Positions 1 to 7,857 of a DNA stretch of 64,000 nucleotides are shown here, in pieces. Both the position numbers and the translations under genes were made by a program. This DNA comes from Streptomyces rubradiris (GTDB lineage Bacteria; Actinomycetota; Actinomycetes; Streptomycetales; Streptomycetaceae): the NCBI RefSeq assembly GCF_016860525.1, contig NZ_BNEA01000015.1:5108501-5172500 (forward strand). Reading direction: 5' to 3'. Every line of letters begins with the position of its first letter. Position 1 is the stretch's first letter. A model generated the notes under the pieces. It searched no databases. It had not been told where the DNA came from and saw only the letters and a list, made by a program, of their open reading frames with translations.

Positions 1-415
1 CTTCGGCTTCGTCCACGCGGCCCGCGAGCTGGGCGTACGACGGGTCGCCGTCGCCGCCGCCTACCCGGAGGACCTCACCGCCCTGTTCGCCGACTTCCTG
101 CGGGCCGGCGGCCTGGAGGTGACCGGCCCACGCTCCTCGGCCGCCGCCGCCCCGGCCGAGGTCGCCGGCTGGGGGCAGGAGGAGGTGCTCGCCCTGGCGC
201 GCGCGGCCGACACCCACGACGCCCAGGCCGTCCTGCTGCCGGACACGGCCCTGCACACCGCCGCCCACCTCGGCCCACTGGAGGAGGCCCTGTCCAAGCC
301 GGTCCTCACCGCCAGCCAGGTCACGGTCTGGGAGGCGCTGCGGCTGGCGGACCGCCGGGTGAACGCGCCGACGCTGGGCAGCCTGTTCACCCGGGAGCCG
401 CTCGTGCAGGTGTAG
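1..415 (+). CDS. Maleate isomerase/Asp-Glu racemase-superfamily protein, 3' end only
   Basis: Open reading frame entering from the left edge (in frame from base 2) and ending at TAG 413-415; about 137 residues are visible. The segment with a conserved 'VLLPDTAL' stretch followed by 'LEEALSKPVLTASQVTVWEALRLA' (cited in part) looks like the C-terminal half of the maleate cis-trans isomerase/arylmalonate decarboxylase group of the Asp/Glu racemase fold. In that group a late cysteine or serine loop and a terminal helix after the 'PVLTA.Q' strand are typical. The substrate cannot be inferred. The N-terminal half and the first catalytic cysteine lie outside the window, so activity cannot be judged. 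Confidence 0.6.
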   Translation, partial: FGFVHAARELGVRRVAVAAAYPEDLTALFADFLRAGGLEVTGPRSSAAAAPAEVAGWGQEEVLALARAADTHDAQAVLLPDTALHTAAHLGPLEEALSKPVLTASQVTVWEALRLADRRVNAPTLGSLFTREPLVQV

Positions 416-519
416 TCCCGGTCCTCCTCGCCGGGCCGGCCCCTTGCGCGGGCGCGGGACAATGGACGGTGGCCCACCCGAAGGCGGTGCCGGCGAACCG
501 TACGAGGAGGAGACGAGAC

Positions 520-888
520 ATGGCGGAGCCCACGCCGCGTCGCAACGAACCGCGGCTACGCCCCGCGCCCCTGCTCTTCGAGCCCGCGCAGGCGGCCTCG
601 GACCCCGAGCACTTCTTCGACCTGGAGTCGATCGAGGACCCGCGGGAGCTGCTGTCCCGGGCGACGGAGCTGACCCAGGCGTTCCGCGCGGCGGCCGACC
701 GGGCCGTGGAGTTCCAGGCCGTCGCGGCGGCCCAGCTCGCCGACCCGCGCCGGTTCGACCGGCTGACCCCGGCGGACATCGCCGAGCGGGCGGAGTGGAC
801 CGAGGACTATGCCAAGAAGATGGTCGAGTTCGGGCGGGACCTGATGCGCGGGGAGGGCGACGGGCGGACGTCGGCCGATCCGCTGTAG
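520..888 (+). CDS. Small conserved hypothetical protein (122 aa)
   Basis: ATG at 520 is preceded by a strong GGAGGAGA ribosome site; a longer in-frame start at 469 has no such site, so 520 is preferred. The product is acidic and mostly helical, without signal peptide, membrane segment or cysteines. It has a proline-rich N-terminus and a segment rich in Glu-Leu and Ala that could form amphipathic helices. I recognise no domain and propose no function. It lies between the isomerase-like gene and the primase-like ORF on the same strand, with about 100-135 bp gaps, so shared transcription is possible but not shown. Confidence 0.6.
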   Translation: MAEPTPRRNEPRLRPAPLLFEPAQAASDPEHFFDLESIEDPRELLSRATELTQAFRAAADRAVEFQAVAAAQLADPRRFDRLTPADIAERAEWTEDYAKKMVEFGRDLMRGEGDGRTSADPL

Positions 889-1023
889 CGCGCGGCACGG
901 CGGTCGCTTCCCGACCGCCAGGGGCATATGCCGGGTGGGCAAGATACTCCTCCCCGGCCGTCCTGTCCCGGTTTTCCGCAACTCAGCGCAGCTACTCGCT
1001 GACGGGCTGTACATCTGGGTGTC

Positions 1024-1605
1024 ATGACGACCAGTGCCCCGAACGTGACCTGTGACAGCCCCGGCGCCGTCGCCTGGCTCGCCTCGGCGGGAACCCACCC
1101 GCGCAGCACGCTCGCCCTGTGGCGGGAGCACCCGGACGCCCCCGTGGTCCTGCCCTGCGGCACCGTCTTCGACGTGGTCAGCGCCCCGGTGGTGTTCGGG
1201 CGCCGCATGCTGGACCGGCTGTGGGGCGCGGGATCGCGCTCGGGCCCGGTCGCGGTGTTCCGGGGCCGCACGCTGTTCTTCGCCGCCCCCGGCACCGCGC
1301 AGCGGCTGCCCTCCCTGCTGGCCTGGGAGGAGTGGGGCACCCGGCGGGCGCGGGAGGTGCCGCCGCTGCTGTGCCACGGCCCGGGCGACGCCGTGACCGT
1401 ACCCCCGCTGACGCCCCTGAGCTGCGACGACGCCCCCGGCGCGGCTCGCTGGCTGGTCGCCCCGGACGGTCGGCACCCCTGGCTGCCGGGCCCGGAGGTG
1501 CTGCTGTGGGCGGCCGTGGGGGCCGCCCGGTCCGCCGGGCGGCCGTCGATTTCTCCTCACCGCGACCAGGGTGCTAATGTCTACGACGTCAGCAGGCGCC
1601 GCTAG
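1024..1605 (+). CDS. Bifunctional DNA primase/polymerase-like protein (short, degenerate form)
   Basis: 193-aa protein from ATG 1024. It has the layout of the small Streptomyces proteins annotated as bifunctional DNA primase/polymerase: an N-terminal 'AVAWLASAG' helix, 'PCGTVFDVVSAP', 'RRMLDRLW', 'GPVAVFRGRTLFFAAPGTAQ', and a C-terminal 'RHPWLPGPEVLLWAA'. No DxD or catalytic His-Asp set of true prim-pol enzymes is evident. It is far shorter than a replicative prim-pol, so the name reflects family membership rather than demonstrated activity. Its last codons and TAG stop (1603-1605) lie inside the 5' acceptor stem of the tRNA-Lys gene (see findings). Confidence 0.6.
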   Translation: MTTSAPNVTCDSPGAVAWLASAGTHPRSTLALWREHPDAPVVLPCGTVFDVVSAPVVFGRRMLDRLWGAGSRSGPVAVFRGRTLFFAAPGTAQRLPSLLAWEEWGTRRAREVPPLLCHGPGDAVTVPPLTPLSCDDAPGAARWLVAPDGRHPWLPGPEVLLWAAVGAARSAGRPSISPHRDQGANVYDVSRRR

Positions 1606-1669
1606 CTCAGTTGGTTAGAGCAGCTGACTCTTAATCAGCGGGTCCGGGGTTCGAGTCCCTGGCGGCGCA
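1596..1669 (+). tRNA. tRNA-Lys (anticodon CTT)
   Basis: A full cloverleaf can be drawn. The acceptor stem 1596-1602 pairs with 1662-1668, with discriminator A1669. The anticodon stem 1623-1627 encloses a seven-base loop with CTT at 1630-1632. The TTCGAGT T-loop is present. CCA is not encoded. The first ten bases are shared with the end of the upstream ORF. A possible promoter sits within that ORF's 3' end, with the -10-like TAATGT near 1575-1580. A 19-bp hairpin terminator follows at once. Confidence 0.97.
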
Positions 1670-1676
1670 CACGCGA

Positions 1677-1718
1677 AAGACAGCGGGCCGAATTCGAAAG
1701 AATTCGGCCCGCTGTCTT
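1677..1718 (+). terminator. Perfect 19-bp hairpin terminator after tRNA-Lys
   Basis: Bases 1677-1695 are the exact reverse complement of 1700-1718, separated by the tetraloop GAAA. The stem carries an internal EcoRI-like GAATTC repeated on both arms. It lies 8 bases past the tRNA and before the convergent protease gene, so it probably ends transcripts from both sides. There is no long U-tract, as is usual in Streptomyces. Confidence 0.85.
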
Positions 1719-1778
1719 CGTATACGAACGGCTGCGAACGGCTTCGCTGCTTTCGCATGCGAACAGGGCCGGCGGGGC

Positions 1779-3032
1779 TCAGTCGCGCACCCCCGGAGTG
1801 ATCGTCACCGTCCACGCCCCGGACGCCGTCCTGCCCTCCGCCTCCACCCGCACGCCCTCCCGGGGCACGGTGAAGCTCTCGCCGAGGAAGACCGGGGCGT
1901 CCGCGAGCGGCGGGTAGACCGAGTCCTCCCAGCATGCCTCGGTGCGCGGATGGGCGTCGACCACCTGGACCGGGCCGTCACCGGAGGCGGCGCCGCCGCG
2001 CACCCGGTAGACCAGGATGCCCTGCCGGCAGGCCCCGCGGTCGGCGCCGGCCGGGCCGCGCGCCTCGAAGGCGAGGGCGCTGTCCGGCCCGGTGCGCACC
2101 ACGGCCAGCTTGACGCCGTGCCCCAGGCCGAAGGCGGACCCGCCGTCGGCGACCGGCAGGGGGGCGCCGGGTCCGGCCGCGAGGGGCTCCAGGGTGAGGC
2201 GGTTCGGCGCGGCACCGCGCACGCACACCACCTGGCGCGGATCCAGCCAGCCGAGCCGCCACTTGTGCCAGCCCAGCAGATCGGGCGCGAGTCCGAACTG
2301 GCTGCCCATCAGATCCCAGTCGCCCACATGGGTGTCCCAGTCGCCCTTGCCGTCGGCCGGGCGGTGGTAGAGGTCGGGCAGGTCGAAGACGTGGCCGGTC
2401 TCGTGGGCGAGGACCAGCCGGTCCGGCGGGTGGTGCTCGAAGACGGTGACGACCCGGTGGATGTCGGTGCCGTCCGCGCGCAGGGGCGCGTCGAGGTTCA
2501 CCACCTTCGTGGCGTCCGAGTCGACCCCGGGCGCGTCCGGGTCGGCGACGAGGTAGACGACCTGGTAGCGCGAGAAGTCGACCTCCTTGTCGGCCACGGC
2601 GAACGCGTCGCGCAGGTAGGCGGCCCGGTCCTCGGCGCTCCAGTCCCGCCTTATGGCGTACGACGTCGACGGGCGCGGCATGCGCAGCCAGCGGTCCAGC
2701 GGGTGCGGGCGCAGGGTGAACCTGCCGTAGGAGGTCTGCGCGTAGAAGCCGGAGGTGGCCGGGAAGTGGTCGGCCGTCAGCTCCTCCGGGGTGGTGCGCG
2801 GGGCGGAGTCGGGGAACGACAGGAACACCAGTACGGCGTCGAGGGCGCCGGCCGGGCGCGGGTAGGCGGTGTTCCAGGTGTCCACGCCCTCCGAGTGGTG
2901 GGCCTCGGTGCGGTGCAGCGCGCAGGGGGCCGTGGAGAACGGCTCGGCGACCGACGGGACGGTGAGGATCGAGGTCGCGGCGAGCGCCGACATCGTGGTG
3001 CACACGGCGGCGGTGCTGCGCAGCTTGGGCAC
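1779..3032 (-). CDS. Secreted M6-type (immune inhibitor A-like) zinc metalloprotease
   Basis: 417 aa from a GTG start at 3032, with GGAGG about 10 bases upstream. Residues 1-30 form a signal peptide ('MSALAATSILTVPSVAEP'), so the enzyme is exported. The zinc site HETGH (residues 210-214) continues as 'VFDLPDLY', the HExxHxxxxxD arrangement of M6 peptidases. A downstream 'WDLMGS' supplies the Met-turn-like segment of these metzincin-like enzymes. The C-terminal third is beta-rich and has paired cysteines. It is divergent from cdgA with a 328-bp shared promoter region and convergent with tRNA-Lys. The substrate is unknown; a role in extracellular protein turnover is likely. Confidence 0.85.
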   Translation of the reverse strand: MPKLRSTAAVCTTMSALAATSILTVPSVAEPFSTAPCALHRTEAHHSEGVDTWNTAYPRPAGALDAVLVFLSFPDSAPRTTPEELTADHFPATSGFYAQTSYGRFTLRPHPLDRWLRMPRPSTSYAIRRDWSAEDRAAYLRDAFAVADKEVDFSRYQVVYLVADPDAPGVDSDATKVVNLDAPLRADGTDIHRVVTVFEHHPPDRLVLAHETGHVFDLPDLYHRPADGKGDWDTHVGDWDLMGSQFGLAPDLLGWHKWRLGWLDPRQVVCVRGAAPNRLTLEPLAAGPGAPLPVADGGSAFGLGHGVKLAVVRTGPDSALAFEARGPAGADRGACRQGILVYRVRGGAASGDGPVQVVDAHPRTEACWEDSVYPPLADAPVFLGESFTVPREGVRVEAEGRTASGAWTVTITPGVRD

Positions 3033-3177
3033 GGACGTGACCTCCGGATGTGGTTCGCGGGACCCGCACCCAGATTGCTGGTATTCATTGGTTTATGCCC
3101 TGTTTGTCTGCACCAGAAGGGTGAGCGCGCGCCCGTCGAGCGCCGGGCGCGCCCCGGCGCTCGATATCCGGAAACAT

Positions 3178-3190
3178 TCACGGAACGTCA
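3178..3190. promoter_or_regulatory. Putative BldD box upstream of cdgA
   Basis: TCACGGAACGTCA matches the BldD half-sites (TnAC and GTnA) exactly with the correct spacing; the two inner preferred bases differ. It lies about 170 bp before the cdgA GTG, in the divergent promoter region. BldD control of cdgA is established for S. coelicolor. The assignment of this particular site is inference. Confidence 0.55.
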
Positions 3191-3360
3191 CAACTTGTCG
3201 GAGGGCCGAAGAAGCTGCCCAGGTGCGGGCAGAAACGATCTGTCAGAACCCGTGCCCCGTCCGGGACACTGGACATCGGCTGGAAGGGCCCGGGGCCAGC
3301 CTCTATGATCGGCACACTTTCCGGCACGGACAGAGATCGAGTGCACTGCGGGAGCGAGCG

Positions 3361-5166
3361 GTGAGCGGAACGTCCGAAGGGCCGACGCCCGCGGCAGACC
3401 TCGACCGGTCAGCCGTCACACACAGTCACTACACCACCTACCACCGTGTCTTCGCGACCGCCCCGCTCGCCATGGCGGTCGTGGGCCCCGACGGGCTCGT
3501 CGTCACCGCCAACACCGCCCTCGGCGAACTGCTCGGCATCGACGCGGACACGGCCGTCGGGCGGTCCGCCGCCGACCTGGTGGACCTGGCCGGGGACGCC
3601 CGCGGCCGGCACGCCTTCCAGGAGGTACTCGGCGGACGCCAGACCCGGCTGCGCTGCACCCGCCGGCTCAAACAGCCGGGAGGGAACTCGGTGTGGGCGC
3701 AGATCACCCTCGCCCCGCTGAGCGGCGGCGAGCCCGGCGCCCTGATGTCGGTCACCGACATCAGCGCCAGCCGTGAACTCCAGGCGCAACTGCGGCATTT
3801 GCTAATGCACGACCCGGTGACCCGGCTGCCCAACCGCACGCTGTTCTTCGAGCGGCTGACGGCCGCGCTGGAGGCGGAGCCGTACGAACAGGGCGGCACC
3901 GGCCGGATCGGCCTGTGCTACCTGGACCTCGACGGCTTCAAGGCCGTCAACGACACCCTCGGCCACCGCGTCGGCGACCGGCTGCTTTCGGCCGTCGCCG
4001 GACGGCTGACCCGGGTCGCCGACGCGGCCGGCTACGCCCGCGCCGCCACTCCTCTGGTGGCCCGGCTCGGCGGCGACGAGTTCGCCCTGCTGGTGGAGGA
4101 CTCCACCGGCACCGAACAACTCGCCGACCTGGCCGACTCCGCGCTCAAGGCCCTCCAGGAACCCTTCGACCTCGCCGGGCAGCGGCTGTCGCTGACCGCG
4201 TCCATCGGCGTGGTCGAACGGCACACCGCGGGCACCACGGCCACCGGGCTGATGCAGGCCGCCGACACGACGCTGTACTGGGCGAAGGCCGACGGCAAGG
4301 CCCGCTGGACCCTGTTCGACCCCGAGCGCAACGCCCACCGCATGACCCGACAGGCCCTGTCCTCCACCCTCCGCCCCGCCATCGAGCGGGGCGAGTTCGC
4401 CCTGGAGTACCAGCCGCTGGTGGCCATGGAGGACGGCCGGCTCAACGGCGTCGAGGCGCTGATCCGCTGGCACCACCCGCAGTTCGGCACGCTCACGCCG
4501 AATCGGTTCATCGGACTGGCCGAGGAGGACGGCTCGATCGTGCAACTGGGCCGCTGGGCGCTGGTCACCGCCTGCCGGCAGGCCCGCCGCTGGCAGCTCG
4601 ACCGCCCCGGCGAACCGCCCATCTTCGTCAGCGTCAACGTGGCCGTACGGCAGGTGTGGGACTCCGACCTGGTGGCCGACGTCGCCGAGACCCTCGCCGA
4701 GACCGGGCTCGCCCCGCACCTGCTCCAGCTGGAGCTGACCGAGTCCGCCGTGATGGGCTCGGCGGGCCGCCCGCTCCAGGCCCTCCAGGCGCTCAGCGAC
4801 ATGGGCGTGCGCATCGCCATCGACGACTTCGGCACCGGCTACTCCAACCTCGCCTACCTGAGCCGGCTGCCGGTCTCCGCGCTGAAGCTGGACGGCTCCT
4901 TCGTCCGGGGCTTCCAGTACGAGGAGGCCGCCCGGGACGCCATGCCCAACCCGGCCGACGAGGTCGTCGTGGAGGCGATGATCCAGCTCGCCCACCGGCT
5001 GGGCCTCACGGTCACCGCGGAGTGCGTGGAGACCTCGGCCCAGGCCAGCCGGCTGCGCCGGATCGGCTGCGACACCGGGCAGGGCTGGCTGTACTCCCGC
5101 CCGGTGCCGCCGGATCGTATCTCCGAGCTGCTCGGGGCGCGGACCTACGCGGTCGGCAACCCGTAG
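3361..5166 (+). CDS. cdgA: CdgA: PAS-GGDEF-EAL cyclic di-GMP enzyme
   Basis: 601 aa from GTG 3361, with GGGAG 7 bases upstream; the open frame extends further 5' but has no better start. Domain order: PAS sensor (about residues 20-140), GGDEF diguanylate cyclase domain (about 150-310) with intact GGDEF at 237-241, then an EAL phosphodiesterase domain (about 330-590) with EAL at 365-367 and '[10 protein letters not shown]'. There is no membrane segment, so the protein is cytosolic. Both catalytic signatures are intact, so it could make or degrade c-di-GMP, the ligand that dimerises BldD. Architecture and the surrounding gene order match S. coelicolor CdgA (SCO2817). Its 3' end overlaps the convergent oxidoreductase gene by 22 bp. 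Confidence 0.88.
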   Translation: MSGTSEGPTPAADLDRSAVTHSHYTTYHRVFATAPLAMAVVGPDGLVVTANTALGELLGIDADTAVGRSAADLVDLAGDARGRHAFQEVLGGRQTRLRCTRRLKQPGGNSVWAQITLAPLSGGEPGALMSVTDISASRELQAQLRHLLMHDPVTRLPNRTLFFERLTAALEAEPYEQGGTGRIGLCYLDLDGFKAVNDTLGHRVGDRLLSAVAGRLTRVADAAGYARAATPLVARLGGDEFALLVEDSTGTEQLADLADSALKALQEPFDLAGQRLSLTASIGVVERHTAGTTATGLMQAADTTLYWAKADGKARWTLFDPERNAHRMTRQALSSTLRPAIERGEFALEYQPLVAMEDGRLNGVEALIRWHHPQFGTLTPNRFIGLAEEDGSIVQLGRWALVTACRQARRWQLDRPGEPPIFVSVNVAVRQVWDSDLVADVAETLAETGLAPHLLQLELTESAVMGSAGRPLQALQALSDMGVRIAIDDFGTGYSNLAYLSRLPVSALKLDGSFVRGFQYEEAARDAMPNPADEVVVEAMIQLAHRLGLTVTAECVETSAQASRLRRIGCDTGQGWLYSRPVPPDRISELLGARTYAVGNP

Positions 5167-6242
5167 GCGTCCGCGATCAGTTCGTAGGAGCGCAACCGCA
5201 GCTCGCCGCGGTGCGCGTGCGAGACCAGCATCAGCTCGTCGGCCCCGGTGCGCTTGTGCAGATCGTCCAGGCCGGTGCGGACCTCGTCGGCCGTGCCGTG
5301 CACGACGTTCGCCGTCCAGGAGGTGATGAACTCCTCCTCCATCGGGCCGAACTCGTGCCGCTCGGCCTCCGCCGGGTCCGGGAACAGGCCCGGCCGGCCG
5401 GTGCGCAGCCGGAGCATGTTCAGCGCCATCGCCCGGGTCTGCCGGCGGGCCTCCCGCGCGTCGTCCGTGGCGAGGGCGGAGACGCCGATGAGGGCGTACG
5501 GCTCGGCAAGGACGGCGGACGGCCGGAAGGTCTCCCGGTACAGGTCCAGGGCCGGGATGGTGTTCTGCGCGGAGAAGTGGTGCGCGAAGGCGAACGGCAG
5601 ACCGAGCAGACCGGCCAGCCGCGCGCTGAACCCGGAGGAGCCGAGCAGCCAGATCGGCGGGCGGTGCGGGGACTGCGTCCCGCCCGGCGAGGTGCCCTGC
5701 ACGGGACCCGGGATCGCGTGGATGCGCCGGTAGGGGTGGCCGTCGGGGAAGTCGTCGTCCAGGAACCGGGTCAGCTCGGCGAGCTGCTCCGGGAAGTCGT
5801 CGGCACCCTCGTTCAGGCGGTCGGTACGGCGCAGGGCCGCGGCGGTGGCGCCGTCCGTGCCCGGCGCCCGCCCCAGCCCCAGGTCGACCCGGCCCGGGGC
5901 CAGCGCCTCCAGCGTGCCGAACTGCTCCGCGATCACCAGCGGGGCGTGGTTGGGCAGCATGACGCCGCCCGAGCCGAGCCGGATGCGGTCGGTGTGGGCG
6001 GCGAGGTGGGCGAGGATCACGGCGGGGGAGGAGGAGGCCACGCCGGGCATGGAGTGGTGCTCGGCGACCCAGTACCGGTGGAAGCCGCGGGATTCGGTGA
6101 GCCGGGCGAGCGCGACGCTGGTGCGCAGGGCGTCGGTGGCGGTACTGCCCGCGCCGACGGTCACCAGGTCCAGCACCGAGAGGGGCGCGGGGGCGCTGCC
6201 GCGCGTGACCCCCCTGATCTCGTCTACCTCGTCTGCCGCCAC
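5145..6242 (-). CDS. LLM-class flavin-dependent oxidoreductase
   Basis: 365 aa. GTG 6242 is chosen because AGGAGG sits 8 bases upstream; an in-frame start at 6266 would place that site inside the gene. The sequence carries luciferase-like monooxygenase landmarks: '[18 protein letters not shown]' near the N-terminus, '[15 protein letters not shown]', '[12 protein letters not shown]' and '[16 protein letters not shown]'. These belong to the TIM-barrel LLM family that uses reduced FMN or F420. The subgroup resembles MsnO8-type LLM oxidoreductases. The substrate cannot be read from sequence. It converges on cdgA with a 22-bp overlap of coding ends. Confidence 0.88.
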   Translation of the reverse strand: MAADEVDEIRGVTRGSAPAPLSVLDLVTVGAGSTATDALRTSVALARLTESRGFHRYWVAEHHSMPGVASSSPAVILAHLAAHTDRIRLGSGGVMLPNHAPLVIAEQFGTLEALAPGRVDLGLGRAPGTDGATAAALRRTDRLNEGADDFPEQLAELTRFLDDDFPDGHPYRRIHAIPGPVQGTSPGGTQSPHRPPIWLLGSSGFSARLAGLLGLPFAFAHHFSAQNTIPALDLYRETFRPSAVLAEPYALIGVSALATDDAREARRQTRAMALNMLRLRTGRPGLFPDPAEAERHEFGPMEEEFITSWTANVVHGTADEVRTGLDDLHKRTGADELMLVSHAHRGELRLRSYELIADAYGLPTA

Positions 6243-6345
6243 GGTATGGCCTCCTGTTCCGAGCACTGCGCTGTCCTCCGGGCGCCAACAGGAGGGAGTC
6301 CCCGTTTATTCCGCGGTACGACGCACCTGGCCCAGGACCGCGGTC

Positions 6346-6420
6346 GGTCAGGGTTGCCAGACCACCCGGTGTTCGGTCAGGTGGGAGAGCACCGCGTGGT
6401 TCGCCTCCCAGCCATCCGGG
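6346..6420 (-). repeat. Duplicated 3' end of the helicase gene (orphan copy)
   Basis: This 75-bp stretch repeats 6518-6592 (offset 172 bp) with only about three differences. The second copy is the last 23 codons plus stop of the SF1 helicase gene. The orphan copy lies downstream of the gene, between it and the LLM oxidoreductase. The spacer between the copies (about 6421-6517) has short inverted repeats that look terminator-like, for example GCCGGAC/GTCCGGC, and no gene. It looks like a partial tandem duplication of the gene end plus trailer. Confidence 0.85.
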
Positions 6421-6519
6421 GCTGTGACCATTGGCCGCCTCCGGCGGCGTGCCGGACTCCGTCCGGCGGATTGGGCGGTGCCGCACCGGTCGTCCGCCGG
6501 ACAGGTGCCGGAGGGGCGG

Positions 6520-7857
6520 TCAGGGACGCCAGACCACCCGGTGTTCGGTCAGGTGGGAGAGCACCGCGTGGTTCGCCTCCCAGCCATCCGGGAACTTCAC
6601 CAGGGTGCCCAGCTGGACCGGTTCCGTGGCGGGGTAGTCGTCCAGGAGGTCGGGGACGCCGGCGCGGCAGACCATGATGCAGGCGTGGCGGTGGCGGGAG
6701 GCCAGGACGCACAGCCGGCCGGTCTCCAGGTGGAACGCGGTGGCGTCGGGCCGGCCGGAGAGCGGGTGCAGGACGACCGTCACGTCGTACTCCCGGCCCT
6801 GGAGCCGGTTCGCGGTGTCGACCGTGACGTCCCGGACGCCCAGCTCGGCCAGGGCCGCCCGGACCGCCGCCGCCTGGTCGCGGTGGGCCGTGCCCACGGC
6901 GACCCGGTCGGCCGTCAGCGGGACGGGGTCGGGGGAGCGCTCGGACGTGGCCGCGCCGCCGCGGTCCAGCAGGCGGCGCACCACCGTCGCCACCGCCCGC
7001 ACCGCCTCCGGGTCCGTGCGCGGAGTGTGCCGGGCGGGCAGCTCCAGCAGGCCCCAGCCGGACTCCGCGGCCTCGTCGATCACCCGGTCCGGCCCCGAGC
7101 CGTCCGAGGGCACCGCGAAGGCCAGCCGGCGGTCACCGTGGGCCGTGCCGCTGCGGAAGGGCGTGTACGGGTAGAACGCGTCCGACACCAGGCGAGCCGC
7201 CGACGCCGGCAGCCGCCAGGACACCGGCAGCCGGTGCTGGGGCAGACCCGGGTTGTGGGCCAGCAGCGTGCTGACCGCCGAGGCCGAGGGGTCGTACGAC
7301 AGCCCCGCCCACTGCTCGCCGCCCACGATGGAGAACGGGTCCAGCTGGCCCGGGTCGCCCACGAACAGCGCCCGCTCGAACAGGCCGGCCACGGCGAGCA
7401 GGGAGTCCGAGCGCATCTGGTACGCCTCGTCCACGATCGCGTGCCGCCATGGCTCGTCCACCTTCACGTGCGCCCACTTCGCCGCGGTGGACAGCACGAC
7501 GGGCAGCCCGGCGAGGTCGGCCGCCTTCGCCGACGTGCGCACCTGCGGCAGGCCGTCCAGCGCCTTGTCGTAGGCGTCGGCGTCACTGCTGTGCAGCCGG
7601 CCGACGGGCAGCTCCGGGTTCTTCTCGGCCAGCCGCAGCACCAGGTCGTCGACCTGGGCGTTGGTCTGCGCCACCACCATCAGCGGGCGGCCCGCGGCGG
7701 CGAGTTCCAGGGCCGCGCGCACCACCAGCGTCGACTTGCCGGCGCCCGGCGGCGAGTCCACCACCACACCCCGCTCGGTGCCGTGCAGCGTGTCGTGGAG
7801 GATCGCCTCGGTGGCGCGGCCGGCCGCGGTGCCGGGATCGAAGTCGACGGTCGTCAC
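6520..7857 (-). CDS. SF1 (UPF1/Dna2-like) DNA helicase / ATPase
   Basis: 445 aa from GTG 7857, which overlaps the preceding stop as GTGA. Superfamily 1 motifs are visible in order: Walker A 'PPGAGKST' (36-43); a Walker B variant DEAY (143-146); motif III 'GDPGQL' (167-172); motif V-like 'VDTANRLQGREYD'; and motif VI-like 'ASRHRHACIMV'. This set fits a compact SF1B helicase. It is the last gene of a three-gene operon with a PD-(D/E)XK nuclease and an unknown 529-aa protein, which suggests a helicase-nuclease machine acting on DNA ends, repair or defence. Its final 23 codons are duplicated downstream. Confidence 0.85.
   Translation of the reverse strand: MTTVDFDPGTAAGRATEAILHDTLHGTERGVVVDSPPGAGKSTLVVRAALELAAAGRPLMVVAQTNAQVDDLVLRLAEKNPELPVGRLHSSDADAYDKALDGLPQVRTSAKAADLAGLPVVLSTAAKWAHVKVDEPWRHAIVDEAYQMRSDSLLAVAGLFERALFVGDPGQLDPFSIVGGEQWAGLSYDPSASAVSTLLAHNPGLPQHRLPVSWRLPASAARLVSDAFYPYTPFRSGTAHGDRRLAFAVPSDGSGPDRVIDEAAESGWGLLELPARHTPRTDPEAVRAVATVVRRLLDRGGAATSERSPDPVPLTADRVAVGTAHRDQAAAVRAALAELGVRDVTVDTANRLQGREYDVTVVLHPLSGRPDATAFHLETGRLCVLASRHRHACIMVCRAGVPDLLDDYPATEPVQLGTLVKFPDGWEANHAVLSHLTEHRVVWRP

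Noticed and set aside
2869..3360. N-terminal extension of cdgA into the protease promoter region
   Set aside because: The frame is open by GC bias, but the predicted residues are low-complexity, cover a BldD-type site, and GTG 3361 has a proper ribosome site.
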